From G963668185 sp963668185 (lineage in GTDB: Bacteria > Chloroflexota > Dehalococcoidia > Lucifugimonadales > G963668185): a stretch of 64,000 nt of DNA. Made by a program: the position numbers and the translations under genes. The DNA is taken from positions 1,550,001 through 1,614,000 of the forward strand of contig OY764162.1 of assembly GCA_963668185.1 (NCBI GenBank), read 5' to 3'. Below, piece by piece: positions 56,493 to 64,000 of this stretch (position 1 is the first letter of the stretch; the number at the start of each line of letters is the position of its first letter). The notes under the pieces are model-generated. The model saw nothing but the letters and a program-made list of their open reading frames with translations. It ran no database searches and was not told the origin of the DNA.

Positions 56493-57506
56493 ATGCCTCA
56501 GCCCCCCTTCATCGCGGCCCAGATTCAGTCGCTCATAGAGGACATTCGCCTTCTGGAGGCGTTTGTGACCGCCCCCCTGGGGTTGTACTCGGACGTGAAG
56601 ATGCTTCGCGAGGCGTTGCCGTATTCGGAAGCCGGGGAGCTCGAACGATCGGCGCAGCAGGAGCGCCGGCTGGCGTACCGCAACATGACGGAAGACCCGC
56701 CTCGAACCGCGCTGGCCGCCGTTGGTCACGCCCGCGCTTCGATTCAGGCGGCGAGCGCCGTCGTATCGACCGGCGGGCCGATCCTGGACGCCGGGTGGAA
56801 GGAGCAAGCGGAGGCGGTGCTTGCCCGCGTCGAGCGACAAGTCGCGGGAGCGGTCCGGTCCGGCCTTGCCGCCCGCCTCACCGGCGTGTACGTGATCGTG
56901 GACCCGGAGGCTACGAACGGGCGGCTCGCGGCGGACGTAGCCGCCGCCGCGCTACGGGGCGGCGTTCGTGTGATCCAACTGCGGGACAAGCATGGCGACA
57001 AGGCGCAGATGCTGGAAGCGGCCCGCGAGATCAAGGACCTTTGCGACCGGCACGACGCGCTGTTCATAGCGAACGATCACGCGGACCTGGCTCTGACGAG
57101 CGAGGCGCACGGACTGCACGTAGGGCAGACCGACCTGCCCGTGCAGGAGGCCCGGAGGGTTCTGGCCCCGACGCAGATAGTCGGCAAGTCGAACGACGGC
57201 GTGGAGGAGGCAGTGGCCTCCGAGGCCGAAGGCGTGGACTACGTAGCCGTGGGCGCGGTGTACGCAACGAGCACGATGGGCAAGTCCGGCAGGACGCCCG
57301 TTGGCCCTGAGACGGTGGAGCGGGTCAAGTCTATGGTCGAGGTACCCGTGGTGGCGATTGGCGGGATCAACGCCTCCAACATAGAGGCGGTCGTCAAGGC
57401 CGGCGCCGACTGCGTATGCGTGGTGTCGGCGATCACAATGGCGGAGGATCCGGAGCGGGCAGCGAGGGAGTTGACTTCCCTCGTCGCGGCGGCGGAAGCG
57501 CAGTAG
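56493..57506 (+). CDS. thiE: Thiamine phosphate synthase with N-terminal helical extension
   Basis: Joins the pyrimidine and thiazole parts of thiamine. Residues about 125-337 are a complete ThiE TIM barrel: GVYVIVDPEATNG, VRVIQLRDKHGDKAQM, LFIANDHADLALTSEAHGLH, VGKSNDGVEEA, DYVAVGAVYATSTM and VVAIGGINASNIEAV. Residues 1-120 are an extra helical domain (FIAAQIQSLIEDIRLLEAFV...) not needed for the reaction. The start was set at ATG 56493 with AAAGGA upstream. The translin-like gene starts 1 bp after the stop, so both are one unit. Confidence 0.92.
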   Translation: MPQPPFIAAQIQSLIEDIRLLEAFVTAPLGLYSDVKMLREALPYSEAGELERSAQQERRLAYRNMTEDPPRTALAAVGHARASIQAASAVVSTGGPILDAGWKEQAEAVLARVERQVAGAVRSGLAARLTGVYVIVDPEATNGRLAADVAAAALRGGVRVIQLRDKHGDKAQMLEAAREIKDLCDRHDALFIANDHADLALTSEAHGLHVGQTDLPVQEARRVLAPTQIVGKSNDGVEEAVASEAEGVDYVAVGAVYATSTMGKSGRTPVGPETVERVKSMVEVPVVAIGGINASNIEAVVKAGADCVCVVSAITMAEDPERAARELTSLVAAAEAQ

Positions 57507-57507
57507 A

Positions 57508-58176
57508 TTGGCCGACCAAAAGCGAGACGAAGGGGCCGTAGAGGCCCTGCGTTCCTACGCCGCTCTGGCGCAGGCTGAGTTTTCCAGGCACCACGAGGCA
57601 CGGGAAGAGGCGCTTCGGCTTTCCCGGGAAATCGTGCGCGGCTCCGCAAACTCGATCCGGGCGTCGCACCGCGGGGAGTTGAAGCGGGCTGAGGAGCTGG
57701 CAGCCGGGGTTCGCGCTTTAGTCAGGCGGCTTGACGACGTTCGCGAGAAACACCCGAAGGTATTCTACGGCGGGTTCGTTGAAGACGCGCTGCAAGAGTA
57801 CGTGGAAGCGCACGCAACGCTTGCGCTGATTCGCGGAACGCCGCTGCCCGGTCCATGCGACCTCGGCGTCGAGTCGAGGCCGTATCTCAATGGCCTGGCG
57901 GACACGACCGGGGAGATCCGGAGGTACATCCTCGATGGGCTGCGCCGCGATGACTTCACGCGCTGCGAAGATCTGCTCGACGTGATGGACGAGGTGTACA
58001 CACACCTGGTATCGATGGACTACCCGGACGCGGTGACAGGCGGGCTGCGGCGGCGCACTGACATGGTGCGCGGCGTGCTGGAGCGGACGCGGGGCGACCT
58101 TACGATGGCCCTGCGGCAGCGCCGGCTGGAGGCGAGGCTCGCGGCCATGGAGCCGGAGGAGCAGGACGATTCTTGA
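57508..58176 (+). CDS. Translin family protein
   Basis: A 222-residue all-helical protein. REIVRGSANSIRASHRGE near residue 40 and YPDAVTGGLRRRTDMVRGVLERTRGDLT near the C-terminus match the conserved helices of translin/TRAX-type RNA- and DNA-binding proteins, best known from eukaryotes and archaea. The start is a TTG at 57508, 1 bp after thiE. Function in bacteria is unknown; the pairing with thiE may be only transcriptional. Confidence 0.8.
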   Translation: MADQKRDEGAVEALRSYAALAQAEFSRHHEAREEALRLSREIVRGSANSIRASHRGELKRAEELAAGVRALVRRLDDVREKHPKVFYGGFVEDALQEYVEAHATLALIRGTPLPGPCDLGVESRPYLNGLADTTGEIRRYILDGLRRDDFTRCEDLLDVMDEVYTHLVSMDYPDAVTGGLRRRTDMVRGVLERTRGDLTMALRQRRLEARLAAMEPEEQDDS

Positions 58177-58235
58177 CGGTCTTCTAGTGCTGTGCTAGCT
58201 TTCAAAATCGTCATAACTCGGACCTAGAGACAAGT

Positions 58236-58255
58236 CTTCCCCTGCACCGGGGAAG
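58236..58255 (+). terminator. Hairpin, possible terminator between the translin-like gene and hppA
   Basis: CTTCCCC at 58236-58242 pairs with GGGGAAG at 58249-58255 (loop TGCACC). The sequence resembles the stem of family C repeats. No T-run follows, so termination is uncertain. Confidence 0.45.
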
Positions 58256-58263
58256 GCTTCGTT

Positions 58264-60327
58264 GTGAATGGGAGAATGCCCTTGGCAGTGTTCTACATCT
58301 CCATAGCAGCCGGCGCCGCGGCGTTGGCATTCGCCGCGATTCTCGCCGCGAGTATCGTGCGCGAGGACGAGGGAAGCGAGGCGATCCGGGCCATCGGGGA
58401 GGCCATCAGGGAAGGCGCGATGGCCTTCTTGCGGCGCGAGTACACGTTGCTGGCCCTCTTCGTCGTAGTCGTGTGGGTCATCCTGGCGGTGTTCATCGAC
58501 TGGGACGTGCTCAACAAGATCGACGGCCCATCCCGCAGCGTGCCTTCCACGGCGTTCGCGTACCTGGGAGGCGCAATCGGCTCGGCATTGGCCGGGTTCA
58601 TTGGAATGAACATAGCGGTCAGGGCGAACACGAGAACGACCGTCAAGGCGATGGCCGGCCTCAATCCGGCGCTCAGGCTGTCATTCAACAGCGGCGCGGT
58701 CATGGGAGTCTCGGTCGTCGGACTGGGATTGCTGGGAATCACGCTGGCGTACTGGTTCATTAAGGACATCAACATCGTCGCCGGCTTCGGCTTCGGGGCT
58801 TCGTCCATAGCGCTGTTCGCCAGGGTTGGAGGCGGCATCTACACGAAGGCCGCGGACGTGGGGGCGGACCTGGTCGGCAAGGTCGAGGCAGGCATACCGG
58901 AGGACGATCCACGGAATCCGGCGACGATCGCGGACAACGTGGGCGACAACGTGGGCGACGTCGCCGGCATGGGCGCGGACCTGTTCGAGTCCTACGTGGG
59001 ATCGATCATCGCGGCGATCGCGCTTGCGGCCGTTGGCGTGACGGCGCTTGGCATGGTGGAGAACGCGGACCTTCCCTTCGACCACAACCTGGTTTTGCTG
59101 CCGATCCTGGTAGCCGCAACAGGAGTGTTCGCGTCGATCATCGGCACCTTCCTGGTGAGGACGGGCGAGCAGGCGGACATGGGCCGGTTGCTGTGGGCGC
59201 TGCGCATAGGCATATTCGCGGCGGGCGCGCTGGTGCTGGTGGGCATTGGAGTGGCGATCACCCAGATGGACCTGCCGTTCGAACTGTTCTGGGTGATTGT
59301 CGTCGGCCTGCTGGCCGGCCAGATCATCGGCACGTCTTCGGAGGTGTACACGTCCTACGAGTTCAAGTTCACGCGTGACCTCGCCAAGCAGGCCGAGACC
59401 GGCCCGGCCACGGTGATCATCGGCGGACTCGGGCTGGGGATGATAAGCACGCTGATTCCTGGAATCGTAGTCGTGATCGCCATGTGGCTCGGCAACGAAC
59501 TGGCCGGCACGTACGGCGTGGCGCTTGCGGCTGTCGGCATGCTGTCCACGCTGGGGATCACGCTCGCCACGGACGCATACGGCCCGGTGGCCGACAACGC
59601 CGGCGGCATCGCGGAGCAGGGCGGCCTGCCGCCGGAGGTGCGGGAGCGCACGGACGCGCTCGACTCTCTGGGCAACACGACGGCGGCCACGGGCAAGGGC
59701 TTCGCCATCGGATCCGCGGTGCTTACGGCGCTGGCGCTGCTGGCTGCGTACGCGAGCGTGACCGAGATCGACGTGTTCAACCTGTCGGATACGAACGTGC
59801 TGATCGGACTGATCGTCGGCAGCATGATGCCGTTTCTGTTTGGCGCGCTCACGATGCAGGCGGTCGGCAGGGCGGCGAACTCGATGGTGCAGGAGGTCCG
59901 ACGGCAGTTCAGGGAGATCGAAGGACTGCTGGAAGGCACAGCGCAGGCGGACTATGCGAGGGCGGTTGACATCAGCACTCGCGGAGCTATGCGCGAGATG
60001 GTGCTGCCGGGCCTCATCGCCGTTATCGCACCGATCGCGATTGGCGCGATACTCGGCCCGGAGGCGCTCGGCGGCCTGCTGATCGGCTCAATTGCAACCG
60101 GGTTCCTGCTTGCAGTGATGATGGCCAACGCCGGCGGCTCCTGGGACAACGCCAAGAAGTACATCGAAGCCGGGCACCTCGGCGGCAAAGGCTCGGATGA
60201 ACACGCCGCGGCCGTGGTCGGCGATACGGTTGGAGACCCGTTCAAGGACACGTCCGGCCCGTCGCTGAACATACTCATCAAGCTGATGTCCATCGTGGCG
60301 CTCGTGTTCTCGCCGCTGTTCCTGTAG
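58264..60327 (+). CDS. hppA: Membrane-bound pyrophosphatase, K+-dependent type
   Basis: Couples pyrophosphate hydrolysis to H+ or Na+ pumping. The 687-residue protein has about 16 membrane segments and the PPi-binding signature DVGADLVGKVEAGIPEDD followed by DNVGDNVGDVAGMGAD. The pocket GNTTAATGKGFAIG has Ala and Gly at the positions that distinguish K+-dependent enzymes (Lys/Thr in the K+-independent type). Whether it pumps H+ or Na+ was not determined. Start is a GTG at 58264 (MNGRMPLAVFYIS). A promoter and a terminator hairpin follow downstream. Confidence 0.95.
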   Translation: MNGRMPLAVFYISIAAGAAALAFAAILAASIVREDEGSEAIRAIGEAIREGAMAFLRREYTLLALFVVVVWVILAVFIDWDVLNKIDGPSRSVPSTAFAYLGGAIGSALAGFIGMNIAVRANTRTTVKAMAGLNPALRLSFNSGAVMGVSVVGLGLLGITLAYWFIKDINIVAGFGFGASSIALFARVGGGIYTKAADVGADLVGKVEAGIPEDDPRNPATIADNVGDNVGDVAGMGADLFESYVGSIIAAIALAAVGVTALGMVENADLPFDHNLVLLPILVAATGVFASIIGTFLVRTGEQADMGRLLWALRIGIFAAGALVLVGIGVAITQMDLPFELFWVIVVGLLAGQIIGTSSEVYTSYEFKFTRDLAKQAETGPATVIIGGLGLGMISTLIPGIVVVIAMWLGNELAGTYGVALAAVGMLSTLGITLATDAYGPVADNAGGIAEQGGLPPEVRERTDALDSLGNTTAATGKGFAIGSAVLTALALLAAYASVTEIDVFNLSDTNVLIGLIVGSMMPFLFGALTMQAVGRAANSMVQEVRRQFREIEGLLEGTAQADYARAVDISTRGAMREMVLPGLIAVIAPIAIGAILGPEALGGLLIGSIATGFLLAVMMANAGGSWDNAKKYIEAGHLGGKGSDEHAAAVVGDTVGDPFKDTSGPSLNILIKLMSIVALVFSPLFL

Positions 60328-60358
60328 CGCGAGGGGTATGAGCGACTGTACGGTTCGC

Positions 60359-60388
60359 TTGACAACTTATGCTCTCTTGCTCTAGGAT
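60359..60388 (+). promoter_or_regulatory. Sigma-70-like promoter upstream of the NYN gene
   Basis: TTGACA at 60359-60364 and TAGGAT at 60383-60388 with an 18-bp spacer. Transcription would start near 60395, within an AT-richer stretch after hppA. Confidence 0.6.
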
Positions 60389-60393
60389 GAGAT

Positions 60394-60470
60394 TGCGGCT
60401 CCACACTATGCCGCACATGTGAATTTCCCTTCATGGGAGCTAGGGGGCCGATTAGGCCCCCTTCTTGTTT
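60394..60470 (+). ncRNA. Candidate short leader or small RNA (about 75 nt)
   Basis: Between the promoter at 60359 and the NYN start lies a short transcript with stem TGCGGC (60394-60399)/GCCGCA (60410-60415), a second weak stem near 60425, and the terminator-like GGGGGCC/GGCCCCC hairpin followed by TTCTTGTTT. It could be a separate small RNA or an attenuated leader of the NYN gene. Confidence 0.35.
60443..60470 (+). terminator. Rho-independent terminator-like hairpin
   Basis: GGGGGCC at 60443-60449 pairs with GGCCCCC at 60455-60461 (loop GATTA), followed by TTCTTGTTT. It lies 116 bp after the hppA stop and may end its transcript or the small leader described above. Confidence 0.7.
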
Positions 60471-60484
60471 AGGATTGATTACTG

Positions 60485-61336
60485 ATGCCTCTACGAACTG
60501 CAGTGTTTGTTGACGGAGCAAATTTCCGTGGCAATCTGAGAGATTTCTCGTTTGCGTCTGCCTCACCATTTCCCAACAAGAGTCGATATCGTCTAGAGGA
60601 ACGTCACTTTGATTGGAAGAGCTTCTATCAAGGAATGCTCACTAAGTTTGACGAAGCAACGGGTTGGGAGCATCAACTGGTTCGAGTTCATTGGTACTAC
60701 GCTGAGGCCATATCACCCTGGATCTCATCTGAAGCGTCGAGAGCTCGTCTAGCCCAACGAATAGTTGATCAACATCCTGAAATCAATGGGCTGACTACGC
60801 AGAAGGTAATCGACTTGGCCTATGATTGGTATCTGAATGAGCGGCGTTACTTTGAGCGATTGCGTGAAAATGTCTTTGAGAACATCCAAAGACATACAGA
60901 CTTCTTAGAGTTCAGATATGTAGGACAGTATCAGGTACATCCGTTGCGTGTGCATCGCATAGAGCAGAATGACAACGGGATAATCAGGTATAGAGGAGTT
61001 CAGGTAGGTGAGAAGGGTGTTGATACAGGTATCGCCGTTGACATGATCGCGAAGATGCCACATTACGACGTTGCCATTCTAGTTAGCGGAGACGCTGACT
61101 TCCTTCCAGTGGTTGGATACCTAAAGGACCACCTTAGATATGTTTATCAGTTTTCGGTTGCTAAAGGAGTTCCTCCTTCAGTCCGCTATCTTTCTCCATA
61201 TCTCAAAGGAAAAGTCGATTGCTTCGCAGCATACGATGAGGCGGAGCTACTCTCCAAACATCTAAGAAGACCTGGAAGTATCCCTCCTAAGATCCTTGAA
61301 GCAATAGACGCTAGAGTTTCTGAGCTCTCACATTAG
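60485..61336 (+). CDS. NYN domain (LabA/DUF88-like) protein, AT-rich
   Basis: A 283-residue protein of the NYN/PIN-like nuclease fold. RTAVFVDGANFRGN carries the first catalytic Asp, GVDTGIAVDMIAKMPHYDVA the second, and ILVSGDADFLPVVGYLKDH the third Asp pair, as in LabA-type putative RNases. The middle has an unusual helical insert (residues 45-140). Codon use is AT-rich and clearly differs from the flanking hppA and glyS genes, suggesting acquisition by transfer. Start ATG 60485; AGGA lies 12 bases upstream. Function unknown. Confidence 0.85.
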   Translation: MPLRTAVFVDGANFRGNLRDFSFASASPFPNKSRYRLEERHFDWKSFYQGMLTKFDEATGWEHQLVRVHWYYAEAISPWISSEASRARLAQRIVDQHPEINGLTTQKVIDLAYDWYLNERRYFERLRENVFENIQRHTDFLEFRYVGQYQVHPLRVHRIEQNDNGIIRYRGVQVGEKGVDTGIAVDMIAKMPHYDVAILVSGDADFLPVVGYLKDHLRYVYQFSVAKGVPPSVRYLSPYLKGKVDCFAAYDEAELLSKHLRRPGSIPPKILEAIDARVSELSH

Positions 61337-61455
61337 AGGATAAGCAATTTGTCGGCGGGTTAATGTACTTAGACAGCCTATCGAGCCTTCGCTAGCTTGG
61401 GGTTCCCAAGATCGTTGTAAAGCCCATATGTGCCTAAAGGAGTCTTGACAGAATC

Positions 61456-62796
61456 ATGTCCACGCCCGTCGCTGACCTGGATCTGGAAACGCTGGCGTCC
61501 CTCTGCAAGAGGAGGGGCTTCGTGTACCAGAGCAGCGAGATATACGGCGGCCTTGGGAGCACCTGGGACTACGGCCCGCTTGGCGTGGAGTTGAAGCGAA
61601 ACGTCAAGGAGGCGTGGTGGCGGAAGTTCGTACTCGGGCGCGATGACATCGTGGGGCTGGACTCCGCGATCCTGATGCACCCCAGGGTCTGGCAGGCCAG
61701 CGGCCACGTAGCCAGCTTCTCCGATCCTCTGGTGGAATGCAGGGACTGCCACCAACGATGGCGACAGGACCAGTTGGAAGGTTCGTCTTGCCCTGACTGC
61801 GGCGGGGAACTTACCGACGCCCGGCAGTTCAATCTCATGTTCAGGACGTCCATCGGACCTGTCGAGGGCGATGCGAGCACCGCTTACATGAGGCCGGAAA
61901 CCGCACAGGGCATATTCGTCAACTTCTCGAACGTGCTCAACTCTTCGCGGAAGAAGCTCCCGTTTGGAATCGCGCAGATCGGCAAGGCGTTCAGGAACGA
62001 GATAACGACCGGCAACTTCATCTTCCGGACGAGGGAGTTCGAGATGATGGAGATCGAGTATTTCGTCAAACCGGGATCCGAGGACGAGTGGTACGAGAAG
62101 TGGGTTGGCGAGGCCATGGCCTGGTACACGGACCTCGGTGTGAGCCCGGAGCGGCTCAGGGTTCGTCCGCACGATGAGGGCGAACTTTCACACTACTCCA
62201 AGGGGACTTCCGACATCGAGTACCGTTTTCCGTGGGGCTGGGGCGAGATCGAGGGCACCGCAAGCCGCACGGACTACGATCTCAACGCGCATTCGAACTC
62301 AAGCGGGACCGGCCTAACGTACTTCGATGACGGCGCCGGGGCCCATATCGTGCCGTACGTGGTTGAGCCGTCCTTTGGTGTGGACCGAGCGGTGCTCACG
62401 TTCCTCGTAGATGCGTACACGGTCGAGGAAGCGCAGGCGGCGTCCGGCAAGACTGAGAAGCGTGTCCTGCTCAAGCTTCATCACGCGCTTGCGCCCGTCA
62501 AAGTGGCGGTCCTGCCTCTGAGCCGCAACGAGAGGCTGGTGCCCACTGCGAGGCAGGTGTTCGACCACATACGCCAGTCCGGCGCCACCAACGGCTATGT
62601 GCAGTACGACGACTCTCAGAGCATCGGCCGCAGGTATCGCAGGCAGGATGAAGTGGGCACCCCGCTCTGCGTGACTGTGGACTTCGATTCGCTGGACGAC
62701 GGCCAGGCAACGATCCGCGAAAGGGACACGATGGAGCAGACGAGGGTGGCTATCGATGACCTGCCGGGTGAACTTTCCCGGCTACTCAACGGGTAA
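61456..62796 (+). CDS. glyS: Glycyl-tRNA synthetase, dimeric (eukaryote-like) class II type
   Basis: Charges tRNA-Gly. The 446-residue protein starts with the class-typical LASLCKRRGFVYQSSEIYGG and GSTWDYGPLGVELKRN, then a zinc-binding module with CRDCHQRW and CPDCGG, and AYMRPETAQGIFVNFSNVL (motif 2 region) before motif 3 EPSFGVDRAVL. The C-terminal anticodon-binding domain (PVKVAVLPLSRNERLVP) follows. This is the single-chain type, not the alpha/beta tetramer. The 120-bp leader shows no full T-box. A TlpA-like lipoprotein gene follows 4 bp after the stop. Confidence 0.95.
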   Translation: MSTPVADLDLETLASLCKRRGFVYQSSEIYGGLGSTWDYGPLGVELKRNVKEAWWRKFVLGRDDIVGLDSAILMHPRVWQASGHVASFSDPLVECRDCHQRWRQDQLEGSSCPDCGGELTDARQFNLMFRTSIGPVEGDASTAYMRPETAQGIFVNFSNVLNSSRKKLPFGIAQIGKAFRNEITTGNFIFRTREFEMMEIEYFVKPGSEDEWYEKWVGEAMAWYTDLGVSPERLRVRPHDEGELSHYSKGTSDIEYRFPWGWGEIEGTASRTDYDLNAHSNSSGTGLTYFDDGAGAHIVPYVVEPSFGVDRAVLTFLVDAYTVEEAQAASGKTEKRVLLKLHHALAPVKVAVLPLSRNERLVPTARQVFDHIRQSGATNGYVQYDDSQSIGRRYRRQDEVGTPLCVTVDFDSLDDGQATIRERDTMEQTRVAIDDLPGELSRLLNG

Positions 62797-62800
62797 AACA

Positions 62801-63346
62801 ATGGCCGAGATGGACAAGCGGAAGTGGGCCTCAGAGCGGTGGCTGTTACCGGCGCTGATCTCGCTGGCGACGACGCTGTTCTTGCTTGCGGCGTGCGGCT
62901 CGGATACGCCTGAGGCTGCGCCCGATTTCGAGATTGCCCTCTTCCAGAACGAGAACCACGGCGTGGGAGAGGTCTTCAGCCTATCGGCCAATCGGGGACA
63001 GCCGGCCGTTGTCAATTTCTGGTATCCGTCATGCCCCCCTTGCAGGATTGAGATGCCTCACTTCGAGCAGGCGTCCAGGAAGTACCGTGATGCTGGACTG
63101 CATTTTGTCGCAGTACAGACGCTTGGCCTGGATACGGTCCAGGATGGCCAGGACTTTGTAGAGGACTTCGAGCTGACTTTCGCCATAGGGCCGGACACGG
63201 CGGAGGGAGACATAGTCAAGCTGTACGAGGTGCGCCACTATCCCTCAACTTTCTTTCTCAACGAGAATCACGAGATCGTCGAGACGTGGTCCGGCCCGCT
63301 GAACGAAGAGAAGCTTGAAGAGTTGATCCAGTTGGTACTCAACTAG
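62801..63346 (+). CDS. TlpA-like thioredoxin-fold lipoprotein
   Basis: A 181-residue exported thiol-disulfide protein. A signal peptide ends in a lipobox-like LLAAC (residue about 29). The thioredoxin-fold motif WYPSCPPC carries the active-site C-x-x-C, followed by AVQTLGLDTV and a cis-Pro in VRHYPSTFFL, typical of TlpA/ResA. It would keep secreted or cytochrome thiols reduced. The ATG at 62801 is 4 bp after glyS; an upstream start would extend into glyS. Confidence 0.9.
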   Translation: MAEMDKRKWASERWLLPALISLATTLFLLAACGSDTPEAAPDFEIALFQNENHGVGEVFSLSANRGQPAVVNFWYPSCPPCRIEMPHFEQASRKYRDAGLHFVAVQTLGLDTVQDGQDFVEDFELTFAIGPDTAEGDIVKLYEVRHYPSTFFLNENHEIVETWSGPLNEEKLEELIQLVLN

Positions 63347-63382
63347 GCCGAGAAGCCGCGAACTGCCGGAGTCCATGCAACA

Positions 63383-63871
63383 GTGACCGGCGGCGATGTA
63401 ATCCTGCTAGTTGTGAGATGGCTGCATCTGGTCTGCGCCGCAGCGTGGGTCGGTGGAAGCCTGTTCTACCTGCTTGTGCTGGTGCCCGCGACGCGGAACT
63501 CAGCCGGCGACGCCAAGGGGTGGAACGCTGCGGTGGCGGCCGAGTTTCGCGGGCTGGTGGACGTTTGCGTTATCGTGCTTGTGGTTACGGGCGCGATTCT
63601 CTCGTTCGAGCGCCTGACGGGCGGCGTGGTGGGCGTGCCATTCGTGGTGACGCTTGGACTCAAGATCATGTTGACGCTGTGGATGTTCTACTTGGCCCTG
63701 TCGTTGAGGCGAAGGCGGGACCGACCGAGGGCCTCTGTCGTGGAGGAAACGGCGCCAACCTTGCTGGGCCGACTGACGACTCGGCAGAGTATGATTGTCA
63801 TACTGGGGGTGCTGGTCCTGCTGGTGTCCGACCTGCTCAAGGTGCTCTATGAGAAGGCTCTTGTGGCATGA
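63383..63871 (+). CDS. CopD-like four-helix membrane protein
   Basis: A 162-residue protein with four membrane segments. The N-terminal RWLHLVCAAAWVGGSLFYLL (H-x-x-x-x-x-x-W-x-G) is the CopD/DUF2269-type motif, and a further Lys/Leu-rich loop separates TM3 and TM4. Such proteins are linked with copper uptake or haem-binding. The start is a GTG at 63383, 36 bp after the TlpA-like gene; the thiol and copper functions fit together. Substrate not proven. Confidence 0.75.
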   Translation: MTGGDVILLVVRWLHLVCAAAWVGGSLFYLLVLVPATRNSAGDAKGWNAAVAAEFRGLVDVCVIVLVVTGAILSFERLTGGVVGVPFVVTLGLKIMLTLWMFYLALSLRRRRDRPRASVVEETAPTLLGRLTTRQSMIVILGVLVLLVSDLLKVLYEKALVA

Positions 63872-63959
63872 TTGTGTCACACTTGCGGCTCTTCAGCAGG
63901 TCGGATTGACGCCGCAGACCGGACCGCCGTTGATGAGCTAAGCAGGAGCCGCGACTACG

Positions 63960-64000
63960 ATGAGAATGCAACTGATGGAGATCCTTGCCTGTCCTGTGTG
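63960..64000 (+). CDS. Trm112-like protein (start only)
   Basis: Only 13 codons are in the window. They read MRMQLMEILACPV, the typical start of the short Trm112/UPF0434 zinc-ribbon proteins (LLEILACPVC), with AGGAG at 63941-63945. The second ATG (63966) may be used. The rest lies beyond the window edge. Confidence 0.7.
   Translation, partial: MRMQLMEILACPV

Noticed and set aside
61337..61455. T-box riboswitch before glyS
   Set aside because: The leader is only about 120 bases, and no AGGGTGGNACCGCG-type box or specifier loop is visible.

Overview
This window comes from a GC-rich bacterial chromosome. Many genes start at GTG or TTG, 4-bp stop/start overlaps are common, and the only rRNA is a lone 23S gene without 16S or 5S. 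Together with the gene mix (K+-type membrane pyrophosphatase, translin-like protein, MfnB-like protein, split TrkA proteins, zinc-type L28) this suggests Chloroflexota, most likely the Dehalococcoidia/SAR202 side. That placement is an inference and was not tested by phylogeny.

Layout. 1-2.5 kb: the end of a surface-polysaccharide locus (GT4 glycosyltransferase, flippase). 2.5-7.4 kb: def, CCA-adding enzyme, secD, secF. 7.5-11.4 kb: two dehydrogenases, an orphan antitoxin-like gene and an M20 hydrolase. 11.4-12.15 kb: a 760-bp non-coding stretch with strong RNA-like structure. 12.15-19.7 kb: YihY, an amidohydrolase, an NrnA-type DHH phosphoesterase, a ferritin-VIT1 fusion, endonuclease IV, a PQQ-like propeller protein and an orphan ABC ATPase. 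19.7-22.8 kb: MarR and CopC/CopD genes. 23-25.3 kb: MFS and EamA transporters and a VOC protein. 25.4-26.5 kb: an AT-rich island with a lipoprotein and an Nmad2-domain protein, next to tRNA-fMet. 26.6-30.0 kb: promoter, 23S rRNA, tRNA-fMet and terminator, all on the minus strand. 30-33.4 kb: GNAT, D-2-hydroxyacid dehydrogenase, an IMPase-like gene and a 642-bp element with IS6-type ends. 33.4-38.7 kb: ubiX, ubiA, ubiD, a CinA-nucleotidyltransferase fusion and a sugar epimerase. 38.7-44.2 kb: HPP protein, then TrkH/TrkA potassium uptake genes, a universal stress protein and pheA. 44.2-47.1 kb: YtxH-like protein, small membrane protein, MfnB-TusA-like fusion and a DapA-family protein. 47.2-52.2 kb: recG and a FakA/FakB (DAK2/DegV) pair. 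52.3-64 kb: rpmB, hemA, fic, rnhB, yraN, thiE with an N-terminal extension, a translin-like gene, hppA, an AT-rich NYN gene behind a possible small RNA, glyS, a TlpA-like lipoprotein, a CopD-like protein and the start of a Trm112-like gene.

Functional threads: protein export and maturation (def, secDF); quinone-type prenylation and decarboxylation (UbiA/UbiD/UbiX) next to a putative NAD-recycling fusion; potassium and pyrophosphate energetics (TrkH/TrkA, HppA); copper handling (CopC/CopD); fatty-acid kinase (FakA/FakB). Accessory DNA stands out in four places: the IS6-ended cassette with an unknown passenger gene, the Nmad2 island, the AT-rich NYN gene, and families of short palindromic repeats scattered between genes, two copies of which supply the ends of coding regions.
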